Part shown: piece by piece, positions 25,164 to 33,508 of the stretch
How positions within the stretch are numbered: position 1 is the first letter of the stretch
Layout of the letters: each line of letters opens with the position of its first letter
Assembly: GCA_902589455.1 (NCBI GenBank)
Contig: CACISX010000003.1
Location: 1 to 64,000 of the forward strand
From: an uncultured Pelagibacteraceae bacterium
GTDB taxonomy: Bacteria; Pseudomonadota; Alphaproteobacteria; Pelagibacterales; Pelagibacteraceae
Reading direction: 5' to 3'
DNA length: 64,000 bases
Notes under the pieces: model-generated
Told to the model about the DNA's origin: nothing
Database searches by the model: none
Seen by the model: the letters and a program-made list of their open reading frames with translations, nothing else
Position numbers and translations under genes: made by a program

Positions 25164-26282
25164 ATGAAAATAGGAGTACCTAAAGAAATTAAGCCCCAAG
25201 AAAATAGAATTGGTTTAACACCTGACAGTGTAAAAATTTTGGTTTCTGAGGGTCACGAAGTTATAATTGAAAAAAATGGTGGATTTGAAGCTGGTTTTGA
25301 GAACGATCAATACATAAAAGCAGGAGCAAAAATTGCTGATACAGCAGCCGATATTTTTAATGATGCAGAAATAATTGTTAAAGTTAAAGAACCTCAAAAA
25401 GCAGAAGTTGAAATGATAAAAGAAAATCAGATCATATACACATATTTACATTTAGCTGCTGCAAAAGAGTTAACTGAAGGTTTAATAAAATCCAAAAGTA
25501 TAAACATTGCCTACGAAACTGTAACGGATGATAATGGAAGATTGCCATTACTTGCTCCCATGAGTGCTGTTGCAGGAAGAATGTCAGTTCAAGCTGGAGC
25601 ACATTGTTTAGAAAAAAATCAAAAAGGTAGAGGAGTATTATTAGGAGGAGCGCCAGGAGGCGAACCTGCAAACGTTTTAATTCTTGGAGGAGGAGTAGTT
25701 GGAGAGAACGCAGCAATAATAGCTACTGGTATGAGAGCAAAAGTCCATATTGTAGATAAATCTGAAGCGAGATTGAAACAATTAATTGAAATTTTTGGGG
25801 ACAAGATAATTCCTGAGCAAAGCGACAAAACAGATTTAAATAAATTAGTTACTGAAGCTGATCTTTTAGTTGGTGGTGTACTTATACCAGGTGCTGAAGC
25901 GCCGAAATTAATTACAAAAGAAATGATAAAGACTATGAAAAGAGGATCTGTAATTGTTGATGTTGCAATAGATCAAGGAGGTTGTGTAGAAACAAGTAAA
26001 CCAACAACACATGGCGATCCAACTTATATAGTTGATGATGTTGTGCATTATTGTGTAGCAAATATGCCAGGTGGTGTTCCAAGAACTTCAACATTTGCGC
26101 TTAATCAAGCAACTCTTCCTTTTTTAGTTAACCTAGCAAATAAAGGTTATCAAAAAGCACTTAGTGATGATAAAAATTTTTTAGCTGGTTTGAATGTTTA
26201 TAAAGGTCAAGTAACATATAAAGCTGTTGCTGATGTTTTTGGTCATAATTATTTAGAACCTGAAAAAGCTATACTTAATTAA
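25164..26282 (+). CDS. ald: Alanine dehydrogenase
   Basis: This enzyme is NAD-dependent and gives L-alanine to pyruvate and ammonium. I start it at ATG 25164 (MKIGVPKEIKPQENRIGLTP), which gives 372 residues, the family length; the open frame extends upstream to 25074 but that part overlaps the transaminase gene. Visible features are YLHLAAAKELTE, MSAVAGRMSVQAGA, ILGGGVVGENAA (NAD-binding glycines) and NMPGGVPRTSTFALNQAT. In the taurine pathway it recycles the amino acceptor and releases nitrogen. Its last 8 bp overlap the convergent GDP-fucose synthase gene. Confidence 0.95.
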   Translation: MKIGVPKEIKPQENRIGLTPDSVKILVSEGHEVIIEKNGGFEAGFENDQYIKAGAKIADTAADIFNDAEIIVKVKEPQKAEVEMIKENQIIYTYLHLAAAKELTEGLIKSKSINIAYETVTDDNGRLPLLAPMSAVAGRMSVQAGAHCLEKNQKGRGVLLGGAPGGEPANVLILGGGVVGENAAIIATGMRAKVHIVDKSEARLKQLIEIFGDKIIPEQSDKTDLNKLVTEADLLVGGVLIPGAEAPKLITKEMIKTMKRGSVIVDVAIDQGGCVETSKPTTHGDPTYIVDDVVHYCVANMPGGVPRTSTFALNQATLPFLVNLANKGYQKALSDDKNFLAGLNVYKGQVTYKAVADVFGHNYLEPEKAILN

Positions 26283-27225
26283 TATTTTTTTTATTTGAAA
26301 TTAAATTATCTATAATTAACTTAATACCTAACGAGAGTGATATTTTAGGTTTCCAATTTAATTTATGAATTTTTGATGAATTAATAAGCTTTCTATATGT
26401 TCCATTAGGTTTTGACATATCATATTCGAATTTTCCTTTGTACTTAGTAATTTTTGAAATTATTAATGCTAACTTTTTGATACTTATTTCTTGACCAGAT
26501 CCAACATTTAAAAATTGATAATCTTTATCGCAAATTTTAAAATATTCTTTTTTAGAAATCCTCATCACTTTAATGCAAGCTTTTGCAAAATCATCTACAT
26601 GTAAAAACTCTCTTTTTGGTTTTCCGTTGCCCCAAATTATAATTTTTTTCTTCTTATTTTTTTTTGCAAAAATTATTTTTTTAATTAAGGCTGCCAAAAC
26701 ATGACTATCTTCAGTGTTATAATTATCGTTAGGGCCATATAAATTAGTAGGCATAACTGCTCTAAAATCAGTATTATATTGATTATTAAAACTTTCACAC
26801 ATTTTTATCCCTGCTATTTTAGCTACAGCGTATGCATCGTTTGTTTTCTCTAATTTACCAGTCAACAAATACGTTTCCTGAATTGGAATTTTAGATTTTT
26901 TAGGGTAAATACACGAAGATCCTAGAAATAGAAGTTTTTTTACCTTAGTTCTAAAAGCCGATATGATACAGTTGTTTTGAATTTGTAAATTTTCATAAAT
27001 AAAATCGGCTGGATATTTTTTATTGGCCAAAATACCTCCAACTTTAGCCGCAGAAATATAAACTTCATCAAATTTATGTTTATTGAAAAAATTAAAAGTT
27101 TTTTCTAAATTTAAAAGATTAACTTTTTTTTTATCTGCAATATAAATTTTATTCTTTTTTGAAATATTTCTACAGATAGCTGATCCAACCATACCTTTGT
27201 GGCCAGCAATAAATATTTTTTTCAT
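26275..27225 (-). CDS. fcl: GDP-L-fucose synthase
   Basis: This 316-residue extended short-chain dehydrogenase converts GDP-4-keto-6-deoxymannose to GDP-L-fucose by epimerisation and NADPH reduction. N-terminal GHKGMVGSAICR (nucleotide binding), LFLGSSCIYPKKSKIPI, NDAYAVAKIAG (catalytic Tyr-x3-Lys), PTNLYGPNDNY and REFLHVDDFAKAC are characteristic. It follows gmd by 4 bp, giving the two-step GDP-mannose to GDP-fucose path for surface polysaccharide. AT content is even higher than the neighbours, as is common for envelope genes in this clade. Confidence 0.92.
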   Translation of the reverse strand: MKKIFIAGHKGMVGSAICRNISKKNKIYIADKKKVNLLNLEKTFNFFNKHKFDEVYISAAKVGGILANKKYPADFIYENLQIQNNCIISAFRTKVKKLLFLGSSCIYPKKSKIPIQETYLLTGKLEKTNDAYAVAKIAGIKMCESFNNQYNTDFRAVMPTNLYGPNDNYNTEDSHVLAALIKKIIFAKKNKKKKIIIWGNGKPKREFLHVDDFAKACIKVMRISKKEYFKICDKDYQFLNVGSGQEISIKKLALIISKITKYKGKFEYDMSKPNGTYRKLINSSKIHKLNWKPKISLSLGIKLIIDNLISNKKNIN

Positions 27226-27229
27226 TTAT

Positions 27230-28276
27230 TTAAGAAATTGATTTTTTTTGTTCATTAAAGTCACTCTCAACCATTTCTTTTACCATTTGATTAAAAGAGA
27301 TTTTTGGTTTCCATTTTAAAATTTTCCTAGCTTTGCTTGAATCACCTAATAAAGCATCAACTTCAGTTGGTCTAAAATATTTTTTTTCAATTTTTATAAT
27401 TATTTTACCTGTTTTTTTATCTATTCCTTTTTCATTAACTCCTTTCCCAACCCACTTCAAATTTATTCCTAAATTTTTTGCAGCAATATTAACAAATTCT
27501 CTAACACTAAATTGTTTTCCAGTAGCAATGACAAAATCTTCAGGTTTATTATGTTGCATCATCTTCCACATTGCTTCTGCATAATCTGCAGCGTGACCCC
27601 AGTCCCTTTTTGCATTTAAATTCCCTAATATTAAATTTTTTTGCAAACCTAATTTAATTTTTGATAAACCTATTGTTATTTTTCTTGTTACGAATGTTTC
27701 TCCTCTTAGTGGCGACTCATGATTAAAAAGAATTCCATTACATGCAAAAAAATTATAAGCTTCTCTATAATTTACTATAATCCAATGAGCATATAATTTT
27801 GCTACTCCATAAGGACTTCTTGGATAAAAGGGTGTATTTTCGTTTTGAGGAGTCTCCCTGGCTTTTCCATAAAGCTCTGATGTTGAGGCTTGATAAATTT
27901 TTACCTTATTAACTAAATTTGCTGATTTAACAGCTTCAAGCAATCTTAAAACTCCAATAGCATCGGAGTTAGCTGTATATTCTGGAATTTCAAACGAGAC
28001 TCTAACATGGCTTTGTGCAGCTAAATTATAAATTTCATTTGGTTTAACTTTATTAAGAATTCTAATTAAGCTTGAGCTATCACTCATATCACCATGATAA
28101 AGACTAAAATTTTTATCGTGTAAATTTTTATCATTAAAAAATTCATCAATCCTTTGGGTATTAATCAAAGATGTTCTTCTTTTTATTCCATGAACTTGGT
28201 ATCCTTTTTTAAGCAATAATTTTGTGAGATAATATCCATCTTGACCTGTGATTCCTGTAATTAAAGCTTTCCTCAT
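27230..28276 (-). CDS. gmd: GDP-mannose 4,6-dehydratase
   Basis: This 348-residue enzyme makes GDP-4-keto-6-deoxy-D-mannose. [19 protein letters not shown], the [18 protein letters not shown] block, [32 protein letters not shown] (catalytic Tyr and Lys), [19 protein letters not shown] and [17 protein letters not shown] are all diagnostic. First gene of a two-gene operon with fcl. Divergent from the DMGDH-type gene across 105 bp of AT-rich spacer. Confidence 0.95.
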   Translation of the reverse strand: MRKALITGITGQDGYYLTKLLLKKGYQVHGIKRRTSLINTQRIDEFFNDKNLHDKNFSLYHGDMSDSSSLIRILNKVKPNEIYNLAAQSHVRVSFEIPEYTANSDAIGVLRLLEAVKSANLVNKVKIYQASTSELYGKARETPQNENTPFYPRSPYGVAKLYAHWIIVNYREAYNFFACNGILFNHESPLRGETFVTRKITIGLSKIKLGLQKNLILGNLNAKRDWGHAADYAEAMWKMMQHNKPEDFVIATGKQFSVREFVNIAAKNLGINLKWVGKGVNEKGIDKKTGKIIIKIEKKYFRPTEVDALLGDSSKARKILKWKPKISFNQMVKEMVESDFNEQKKSIS

Positions 28277-28381
28277 TATTTAATATTTATAACAATTACA
28301 AATAAAAAAATATAAAAAATTAAAATGATTTTTTTAAACATTTGTTTAACAATATTGATGTGTTAAAAATTATTAAAAATA

Positions 28382-30829
28382 ATGAAAAGCTTAAATATAC
28401 CATCATCTTGCAAAGTAATAGTTATAGGAGGTGGTGTTATAGGTTGTTCTGTTGCATATCATTTAACTAAATTTGGTTGGAGAGATGTTGTTTTACTTGA
28501 AAGAGATCAATTAACATCAGGAACAACTTGGCATGCAGCTGGTTTAGTTAGTCAATTAGGTCCAACTGCAGCAGTTACAAAGATTAGAAAATATACACTA
28601 GATTTATATAAAACATTAGAAAAAGAGGTTGAACATTCAGCTGGTCTTAGAATTAACGGGGCATTGTCTATAGCCCAAACAGATGCTAGATGGCAGGAGC
28701 TTAAAAGACAAGCAACTACAGCACAACTTTACGATATTGATTTACAAATTTTAAATAAAGAAGAGATAAACAAAAACTATCCGATGATGTTTACTGAAGA
28801 TTTGAAAGGTGGAATTTTAATGCCAGGCGATGGCGCAGCTGACCCAAGCGGTGTTACTCATATGCTTGCTAAAGCAGCAAGAAGAGGAGGTGCAAAAATT
28901 TTTGAACAAACACCTGTTGAAACAATCTTGACTAAAAATGGAAGAGTTGCTGGTGTAAGAGCAAATGGACAAGATATTGAATGTGAATATGTTGTTCTTG
29001 CAACCGGTATGTGGTCGAGGCAAATTGGTGAAAAGGTGGGAGTAAGTATTCCATTGTATCCTGCTGAACATTTTTATGTAATTACGGAACCTATTGAAAA
29101 TCTTTCACCAAAGTTACCTGTTATAAGAGATTTTGATAGCAGCACATACTTTAAAGAAGATGCTGGAAAGTTGTTAATTGGAATATTTGAAGGTAAATCA
29201 ATTCCAGCTTTTAATAAAACAAATAAAGTTCCAGAAGATTTTTCATATGGAGAATTTCCAGAAAATTTTGAACATTTTGAGCCTTATTTAGAAAAATCTA
29301 TGAAAAGATTCCCTGTTTTGGAAACAGCCGGTATAAGAAAATTTTTTGCTGGTCCAGAGTCGTTTACACCTGATACTAATTCTTTGTTAGGTGAAGTTCC
29401 CGAAATTAAAAATTTATTTGTAAGTTGTGGACTAAATAGCATTGGTATTGGAAGTGGTGGTGGAGTTGGAAAAGTAACTGCAGAGTGGTTAATGACTGGA
29501 CATATAAATGAAGATATTTTTAATTATGATATTAAAAGATTTCAAAAATTTCATTCTGAATTAGGTTTTATTAAAGATCGTATTACAGAGTCACTTGGAG
29601 ATTTATATGGAATGCATTGGCCTTATAAACAACACAAAACATCAAGAAATATAAAAAAATTACCATATCACGACTCTTTAAAAAGTTTTGGAGCTTGCTT
29701 TGGAGTTTCAGCTGGTTACGAGAGACCTATGTGGTTTGCTTTAGATGGTGAAAAAGCTGAGTATGAATATAGTTACAATTATCAAAACTGGTATCCATCT
29801 GTAGAATATGAAACAAACAATACTATAAAAAATGTAGGCTTATTTGATCTAACTCCTTTTTCAAAATTTGAATTAAAATCAAAAAAAGCACATGAAGAAC
29901 TACAAAAAATTTGTACCGCAAATATAAAAAATGAAGTTGGTAAGTGTACTTATACTCATATGCTAAATAAAGATGGAGGTATTGAAACAGATCTTACTAT
30001 AATTTGTATTGGTGAAAATCATTTCAGGATTATAAGTTCTGCGGCAACAAGAGAAAGAGACAAGTTTCACATAAAAAAACATTTATCAGAGGATATGGAA
30101 CTTAAGGATGTTACAGATGATTATTGTGTTTTTGGAATATTTGGACCTAATAGTAGATTGTTAATGCAAAAATTAAGCAATGAAGATTTTAGCAATAAAA
30201 ATTTAAAATTTGCTAATTCAAAGAAAGTTAAAATTGATGATATTGAAACCTGGGTTCAGAGATTGTCTTATGTTGGTGAACTAGGTTATGAATTATATGT
30301 AAAAACGACTAAAGCTAAAAATATTTATGAGAAAATTATTAAAGAAGGAAATAATTTCAAAATTTCTAATTGTGGAATGCATGCACTAGACACAATGAGA
30401 ATGGAAAGTGGTTTTTTGCATTGGGGTCACGATATATCACCTGAAGAAAATCAATATCAAGCAGGTCTTGATTTTACAATAAGCCATAAAAAAGAAATTG
30501 ATTTTGTTGGAAAGGGTGCTTTAGAAAAAATTAAAAACAAAAAATTAGATAAAAAATTTGTAATGTTGACTCTTAAAGATAGTGAGCCTGGAAAACCTTT
30601 ACTTACACATGATGAACCTATTTATTTAGAGGATAAAATAATTGGAAGAACTACATCTGGAAATTATTCATTTAATTATAAAAAAAATCTAGCTTTTGGT
30701 TATATTAAAAATGACTTTTCAGAAAATGAATTATTTAATACAGATTTATATATTGAGATTGAAAAACATAAATATCCAGCCACGTTACTTTTAAAACCTC
30801 TAAAAATTAGTAATTTCAAAGAGTTATAA
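28382..30829 (+). CDS. FAD-dependent demethylating oxidoreductase (dimethylglycine/sarcosine dehydrogenase type) with GcvT domain
   Basis: This 815-residue two-domain enzyme has an N-terminal DAO-type FAD domain with VIVIGGGVIGCSVAYHL at about 12-28 and SGTTWHAAGLVSQLG (the His-Ala-Ala-Gly region used for covalent FAD in dimethylglycine dehydrogenase). The C-terminal half (from about 430) is a GcvT/aminomethyltransferase fold that transfers the methyl-derived C1 unit to tetrahydrofolate, ending in the usual beta-barrel. Substrate could be dimethylglycine, sarcosine or another methylamine-type compound; SAR11 genomes carry several paralogs for osmolyte oxidation. No signal peptide, so cytoplasmic. 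Confidence 0.88.
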   Translation: MKSLNIPSSCKVIVIGGGVIGCSVAYHLTKFGWRDVVLLERDQLTSGTTWHAAGLVSQLGPTAAVTKIRKYTLDLYKTLEKEVEHSAGLRINGALSIAQTDARWQELKRQATTAQLYDIDLQILNKEEINKNYPMMFTEDLKGGILMPGDGAADPSGVTHMLAKAARRGGAKIFEQTPVETILTKNGRVAGVRANGQDIECEYVVLATGMWSRQIGEKVGVSIPLYPAEHFYVITEPIENLSPKLPVIRDFDSSTYFKEDAGKLLIGIFEGKSIPAFNKTNKVPEDFSYGEFPENFEHFEPYLEKSMKRFPVLETAGIRKFFAGPESFTPDTNSLLGEVPEIKNLFVSCGLNSIGIGSGGGVGKVTAEWLMTGHINEDIFNYDIKRFQKFHSELGFIKDRITESLGDLYGMHWPYKQHKTSRNIKKLPYHDSLKSFGACFGVSAGYERPMWFALDGEKAEYEYSYNYQNWYPSVEYETNNTIKNVGLFDLTPFSKFELKSKKAHEELQKICTANIKNEVGKCTYTHMLNKDGGIETDLTIICIGENHFRIISSAATRERDKFHIKKHLSEDMELKDVTDDYCVFGIFGPNSRLLMQKLSNEDFSNKNLKFANSKKVKIDDIETWVQRLSYVGELGYELYVKTTKAKNIYEKIIKEGNNFKISNCGMHALDTMRMESGFLHWGHDISPEENQYQAGLDFTISHKKEIDFVGKGALEKIKNKKLDKKFVMLTLKDSEPGKPLLTHDEPIYLEDKIIGRTTSGNYSFNYKKNLAFGYIKNDFSENELFNTDLYIEIEKHKYPATLLLKPLKISNFKEL

Positions 30830-30879
30830 TTTAACTCAATTTGTTTGAATTTTGAACTTTAAACTGTTTTAATGGTGTT

Positions 30880-31089
30880 GTGAAAAAAGAAAATAAAGAG
30901 ACAACTTTATTAAATTTAAAAAATATAACTAATGAGAAATTTGAGTCTGAAGGTATTAAAACTACCAATGTAAATATTTTACTTAATAGAGTTAGATTAG
31001 ATAAAAAAAGAACCTTGAAGAAAAAAATTGTTTTTTCACTTTTTTATGCAGCAATAATTAGTTCTATTATTATTTATTTTATTATTTAA
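30880..31089 (+). CDS. Small single-pass membrane protein, function unknown
   Basis: This 69-residue protein starts at GTG 30880 (the ATG at 30872 runs into a stop after three codons). Charged N-terminal part, basic stretch RVRLDKKRTLKKK (about residues 37-49) and a C-terminal hydrophobic helix (50-69). Same plan and a matching motif as the 65-residue protein at 12836 (N-V-[DN]-[VI]-L-x-x-R). No function is known to me. It lies between the DMGDH-type gene and the tRNA, with the 13-base direct repeat atttaactcaatt on both sides. Confidence 0.55.
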   Translation: MKKENKETTLLNLKNITNEKFESEGIKTTNVNILLNRVRLDKKRTLKKKIVFSLFYAAIISSIIIYFII

Positions 31090-31170
31090 CTCAATTCTTA
31101 TTGTCCTAATTAACTTCTCAATCGTTGTGGATACACGTAGTGCACACAGAGAATAGATTTTAAACAAATC

Positions 31171-31199
31171 TTGTTTGCATCAAAAATTAAAAGTAGTAT
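31171..31199 (+). promoter_or_regulatory. Promoter of the tRNA gene
   Basis: A -35 element TTGTTT (31171-31176) and a -10 element TAGTAT (31194-31199) are separated by 17 bp, the optimal spacing. Transcription would start near 31206, about 13 bp before the mature tRNA. Each box matches the sigma-70 consensus at four of six positions. Confidence 0.55.
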
Positions 31200-31218
31200 A
31201 AACCAACAATTATTTAAT

Positions 31219-31295
31219 GGCGGGGTAGCTCAGTTGGTTAGAGCGCGGGACTCATAAGCCCGAGGTCAGTGGTTCGATCCCACTTCCCGCTACCA
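31219..31295 (+). tRNA. tRNA-Met (anticodon CAT)
   Basis: A 77-base cloverleaf including an encoded CCA. Acceptor GGCGGGG pairs with TCCCGCT (G-T at both ends of the stem), D arm GCTC...GAGC, anticodon loop CTCATAA, T arm GTGG-TTCGATC-CCAC. The 31-39 position next to the anticodon loop is an A-G mismatch. The body is of the elongator Met type and lacks the initiator's C-A mismatch at the acceptor end; a lysidine-modified tRNA-Ile(CAU) cannot be excluded by eye. The purine phosphoribosyltransferase gene begins 5 bp after the CCA. Confidence 0.88.
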
Positions 31296-31300
31296 AAACT

Positions 31301-31816
31301 ATGAAAGATATTTATATAAGTTGGGACGATTATCATAAAAAAATTGAGCAATTAGCCAAAAAAATTTATGAAGATAATTGTCAATTTAATCAAATTATTT
31401 GTATAGCCAAAGGTGGATTAAGAGTAGGAGATGTTTTTAGTAGACTTTTCAATATTCCTTTAGCTATATTATCTGTTGAGTCTTATCATGGCGACAGTGA
31501 TGATATTAAAAATCAACAAGGACAATTTACTTTTTCAAGAGATCTAGCAAAAACTACTCCAAATTTAGGCTCACATGTTTTGTTAGTTGATGATTTAGCT
31601 GACTCAGGAAAAACTTTAATTAAAAGTATTAAATGGTTAGAGCATTTCTATGGATTTTACTTGGAAGAAAAAATAAAGACAGCTGTAATTTGGCACAAGT
31701 CAACATCAAAATTTAAACCTGATTATAGTGTAGATTATTTAGAAGACTCACCTTGGATACATATGCCTTTTGAAAAATATGAAACAACAAATATAAAAGA
31801 TTTTAAGTTTGAATAA
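31301..31816 (+). CDS. Purine phosphoribosyltransferase (xanthine/hypoxanthine type)
   Basis: This 171-residue type-I phosphoribosyltransferase has the PRPP-binding loop VLLVDDLADSGKT at about residues 93-105 and the N-terminal CIAKGGLRVGDVFSR. The C-terminal PWIHMPFE resembles the Gpt/XGPRT group. It would salvage hypoxanthine, xanthine or guanine to the nucleotide. It begins immediately after the tRNA and may share its transcript. The convergent GMP reductase and the nearby apt and mtnP support a purine-salvage neighbourhood. Confidence 0.8.
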   Translation: MKDIYISWDDYHKKIEQLAKKIYEDNCQFNQIICIAKGGLRVGDVFSRLFNIPLAILSVESYHGDSDDIKNQQGQFTFSRDLAKTTPNLGSHVLLVDDLADSGKTLIKSIKWLEHFYGFYLEEKIKTAVIWHKSTSKFKPDYSVDYLEDSPWIHMPFEKYETTNIKDFKFE

Positions 31817-31831
31817 TTTCTAAATAAATTA

Positions 31832-32866
31832 TTACTTAATTAAACTATCATTAAATTGACTTGATACTCTTACAAAGGTTGTGCATTTACTAAGTTGTTT
31901 TAATGATGGTGCTCCTACATATGTGCAACTACTTCTTACACCTCCAAGAAGATTTAAAATAGTATCATTAATTTTACCTCTATACTTTACTCTTACTTTT
32001 CTTCCTTCGCTGCTTCTATAGGAAGAAAGTCCACCATAATGTTTTTTATTAGCTACCTCTGAGCTAGAACCATAAAACTCAATATATTTATTGCCATTAA
32101 TTTTTACTATTTTACCTTTTCCTTCATCATGTCCAGCAAGCATGCCTCCCAACATTACAAAATCTGCACCACCTCCAAAAGCTTTGGAAACATCGCCGGG
32201 ACATGTACAACCGCCATCAGCTATTACGTGTGCACCAAGTCCGTGAGCTGCATCTGCACATTCTATAACTGCACTAAGTTGTGGATAGCCAACACCTGTT
32301 TGAATTCTTGTTGTACAAACACTTCCAGGTCCAATACCAACTTTAACAATATCTGCACCACTCAAAACTAATTCTTGTGTCATATCTGCGGTTACTACAT
32401 TTCCTGCTATAATTGTTTTTGTTGGATATTTATCTCTAACTGATTTAACAAAATTGGTGAAATGCTCTGAATATCCATTAGCAACATCAATACAAATAAA
32501 TTTAAAAAAACTAAATTCCTTTAAGACTTTATCTAAATTATCAAAATCCTCTTTTTTAATACCCACGCTTAAAGCAATATTTGAATACATTTTTTTTATA
32601 TGTTTATTTTGTTTAATTTTTTTCACATCATGTTGTTTTGTTAAACAAGTTATCATTCCATGATCATTCAATTTTTCAGCAATACTAAGCTCTCCAACAC
32701 CATCCATATTAGCTGCCATAATAGGAATACCCGACCATTCATTTTTGCTGTATTTGAATCTGTATGTTCTTAATAAATTTACGTCTTTACGACTTTTAAG
32801 GGTAGACCTTTTAGGTCTAAATAAAACATCTGAATAATCTAGTTTTAATTCTTCTTCAATTCTCAT
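31832..32866 (-). CDS. guaC: GMP reductase (IMPDH/GMPR family)
   Basis: This 344-residue (beta/alpha)8 enzyme has no CBS insert, which separates it from IMP dehydrogenase of about 490 residues. N-terminal KLDYSDVLFRPKRSTL, the active-site loop GIGPGSVCTTRIQTGVGYPQ (catalytic Cys), IADGGCTCPGDVSKAFG and MLGGMLAGHDE fit GuaC. It reduces GMP to IMP with NADPH and links guanine salvage to adenine nucleotides. It is convergent with the phosphoribosyltransferase and lies 73 bp after apt on the same strand. Confidence 0.88.
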   Translation of the reverse strand: MRIEEELKLDYSDVLFRPKRSTLKSRKDVNLLRTYRFKYSKNEWSGIPIMAANMDGVGELSIAEKLNDHGMITCLTKQHDVKKIKQNKHIKKMYSNIALSVGIKKEDFDNLDKVLKEFSFFKFICIDVANGYSEHFTNFVKSVRDKYPTKTIIAGNVVTADMTQELVLSGADIVKVGIGPGSVCTTRIQTGVGYPQLSAVIECADAAHGLGAHVIADGGCTCPGDVSKAFGGGADFVMLGGMLAGHDEGKGKIVKINGNKYIEFYGSSSEVANKKHYGGLSSYRSSEGRKVRVKYRGKINDTILNLLGGVRSSCTYVGAPSLKQLSKCTTFVRVSSQFNDSLIK

Positions 32867-32939
32867 TAATTCAGTAAGTTATAGGCATCGTAATTAATTT
32901 CAAATCAATATCTGCCCTGTGGATAAGTTTTTTACAAGA

Positions 32940-33467
32940 CTAATGTCCTGGAAAATCAATTAAATTTTCAACTTTATAATTTTTTTTGATTAAATTATCA
33001 GATCCACCTAAGTCAAATAGGTTTATTACAAATACAAATGCTGCAACCTTTCCTTTTGAAATTTCAACTAATTTTGCAGCTGCATCAGCTGTACCCCCAG
33101 TTGCAATTAAATCATCTATAATTAAAACTTCATCTTTTTCATTTATAGAGTCTTTATGTACTTCGATTGTTGCAGTTCCATACTCGAGCTCAAAATCTAT
33201 TGAATGAACATCGGCAGGAAGTTTATTTTTTTTTCTAAGCATAATAAAAGGTTTTTTAAGTACAAAAGAAACAGCGGAAGCAAATACAAATCCCCTGGAC
33301 TCTATAGCCGCTATTTTTGTAAAATTAAATTTTTTTGATCTTTCTACAATTTGATTTATTGTTTCAGCAAATGCATTTTCATTTTTAATTAATGTAGTTA
33401 TATCTCTAAATAAAATGCCTTTTTTAGGATAATCTGGGATTGATCTAATATAATTTTTTAAGTTCAT
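32940..33467 (-). CDS. apt: Adenine phosphoribosyltransferase
   Basis: This 175-residue enzyme converts adenine and PRPP to AMP. IPDYPKKGILFRDITTLI at the N terminus, AAIESRGFVFASAVSFVL, the LRKKNKLPADVHSIDFELEYG block and the PRPP loop VLIIDDLIATGGTADAA are all typical. It is divergent from mtnP (41-bp spacer), whose reaction releases adenine from methylthioadenosine, so the pair forms a logical salvage unit. Confidence 0.95.
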   Translation of the reverse strand: MNLKNYIRSIPDYPKKGILFRDITTLIKNENAFAETINQIVERSKKFNFTKIAAIESRGFVFASAVSFVLKKPFIMLRKKNKLPADVHSIDFELEYGTATIEVHKDSINEKDEVLIIDDLIATGGTADAAAKLVEISKGKVAAFVFVINLFDLGGSDNLIKKNYKVENLIDFPGH

Positions 33468-33508
33468 AATAGTTAAATATAAAAGTATAAATAAATAAAT
33501 TTTTAATT

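Noticed and set aside
31126-32926. DnaA-box-like sequences in two spacers (TGTGGATAC at 31126, TGTGGATAA at 32918), suggesting a replication origin.
   Set aside because: Only two sites 1.8 kb apart, no cluster, no AT-rich unwinding element with repeats, no dnaA/dnaN/parA genes and no change of gene direction typical of an origin.
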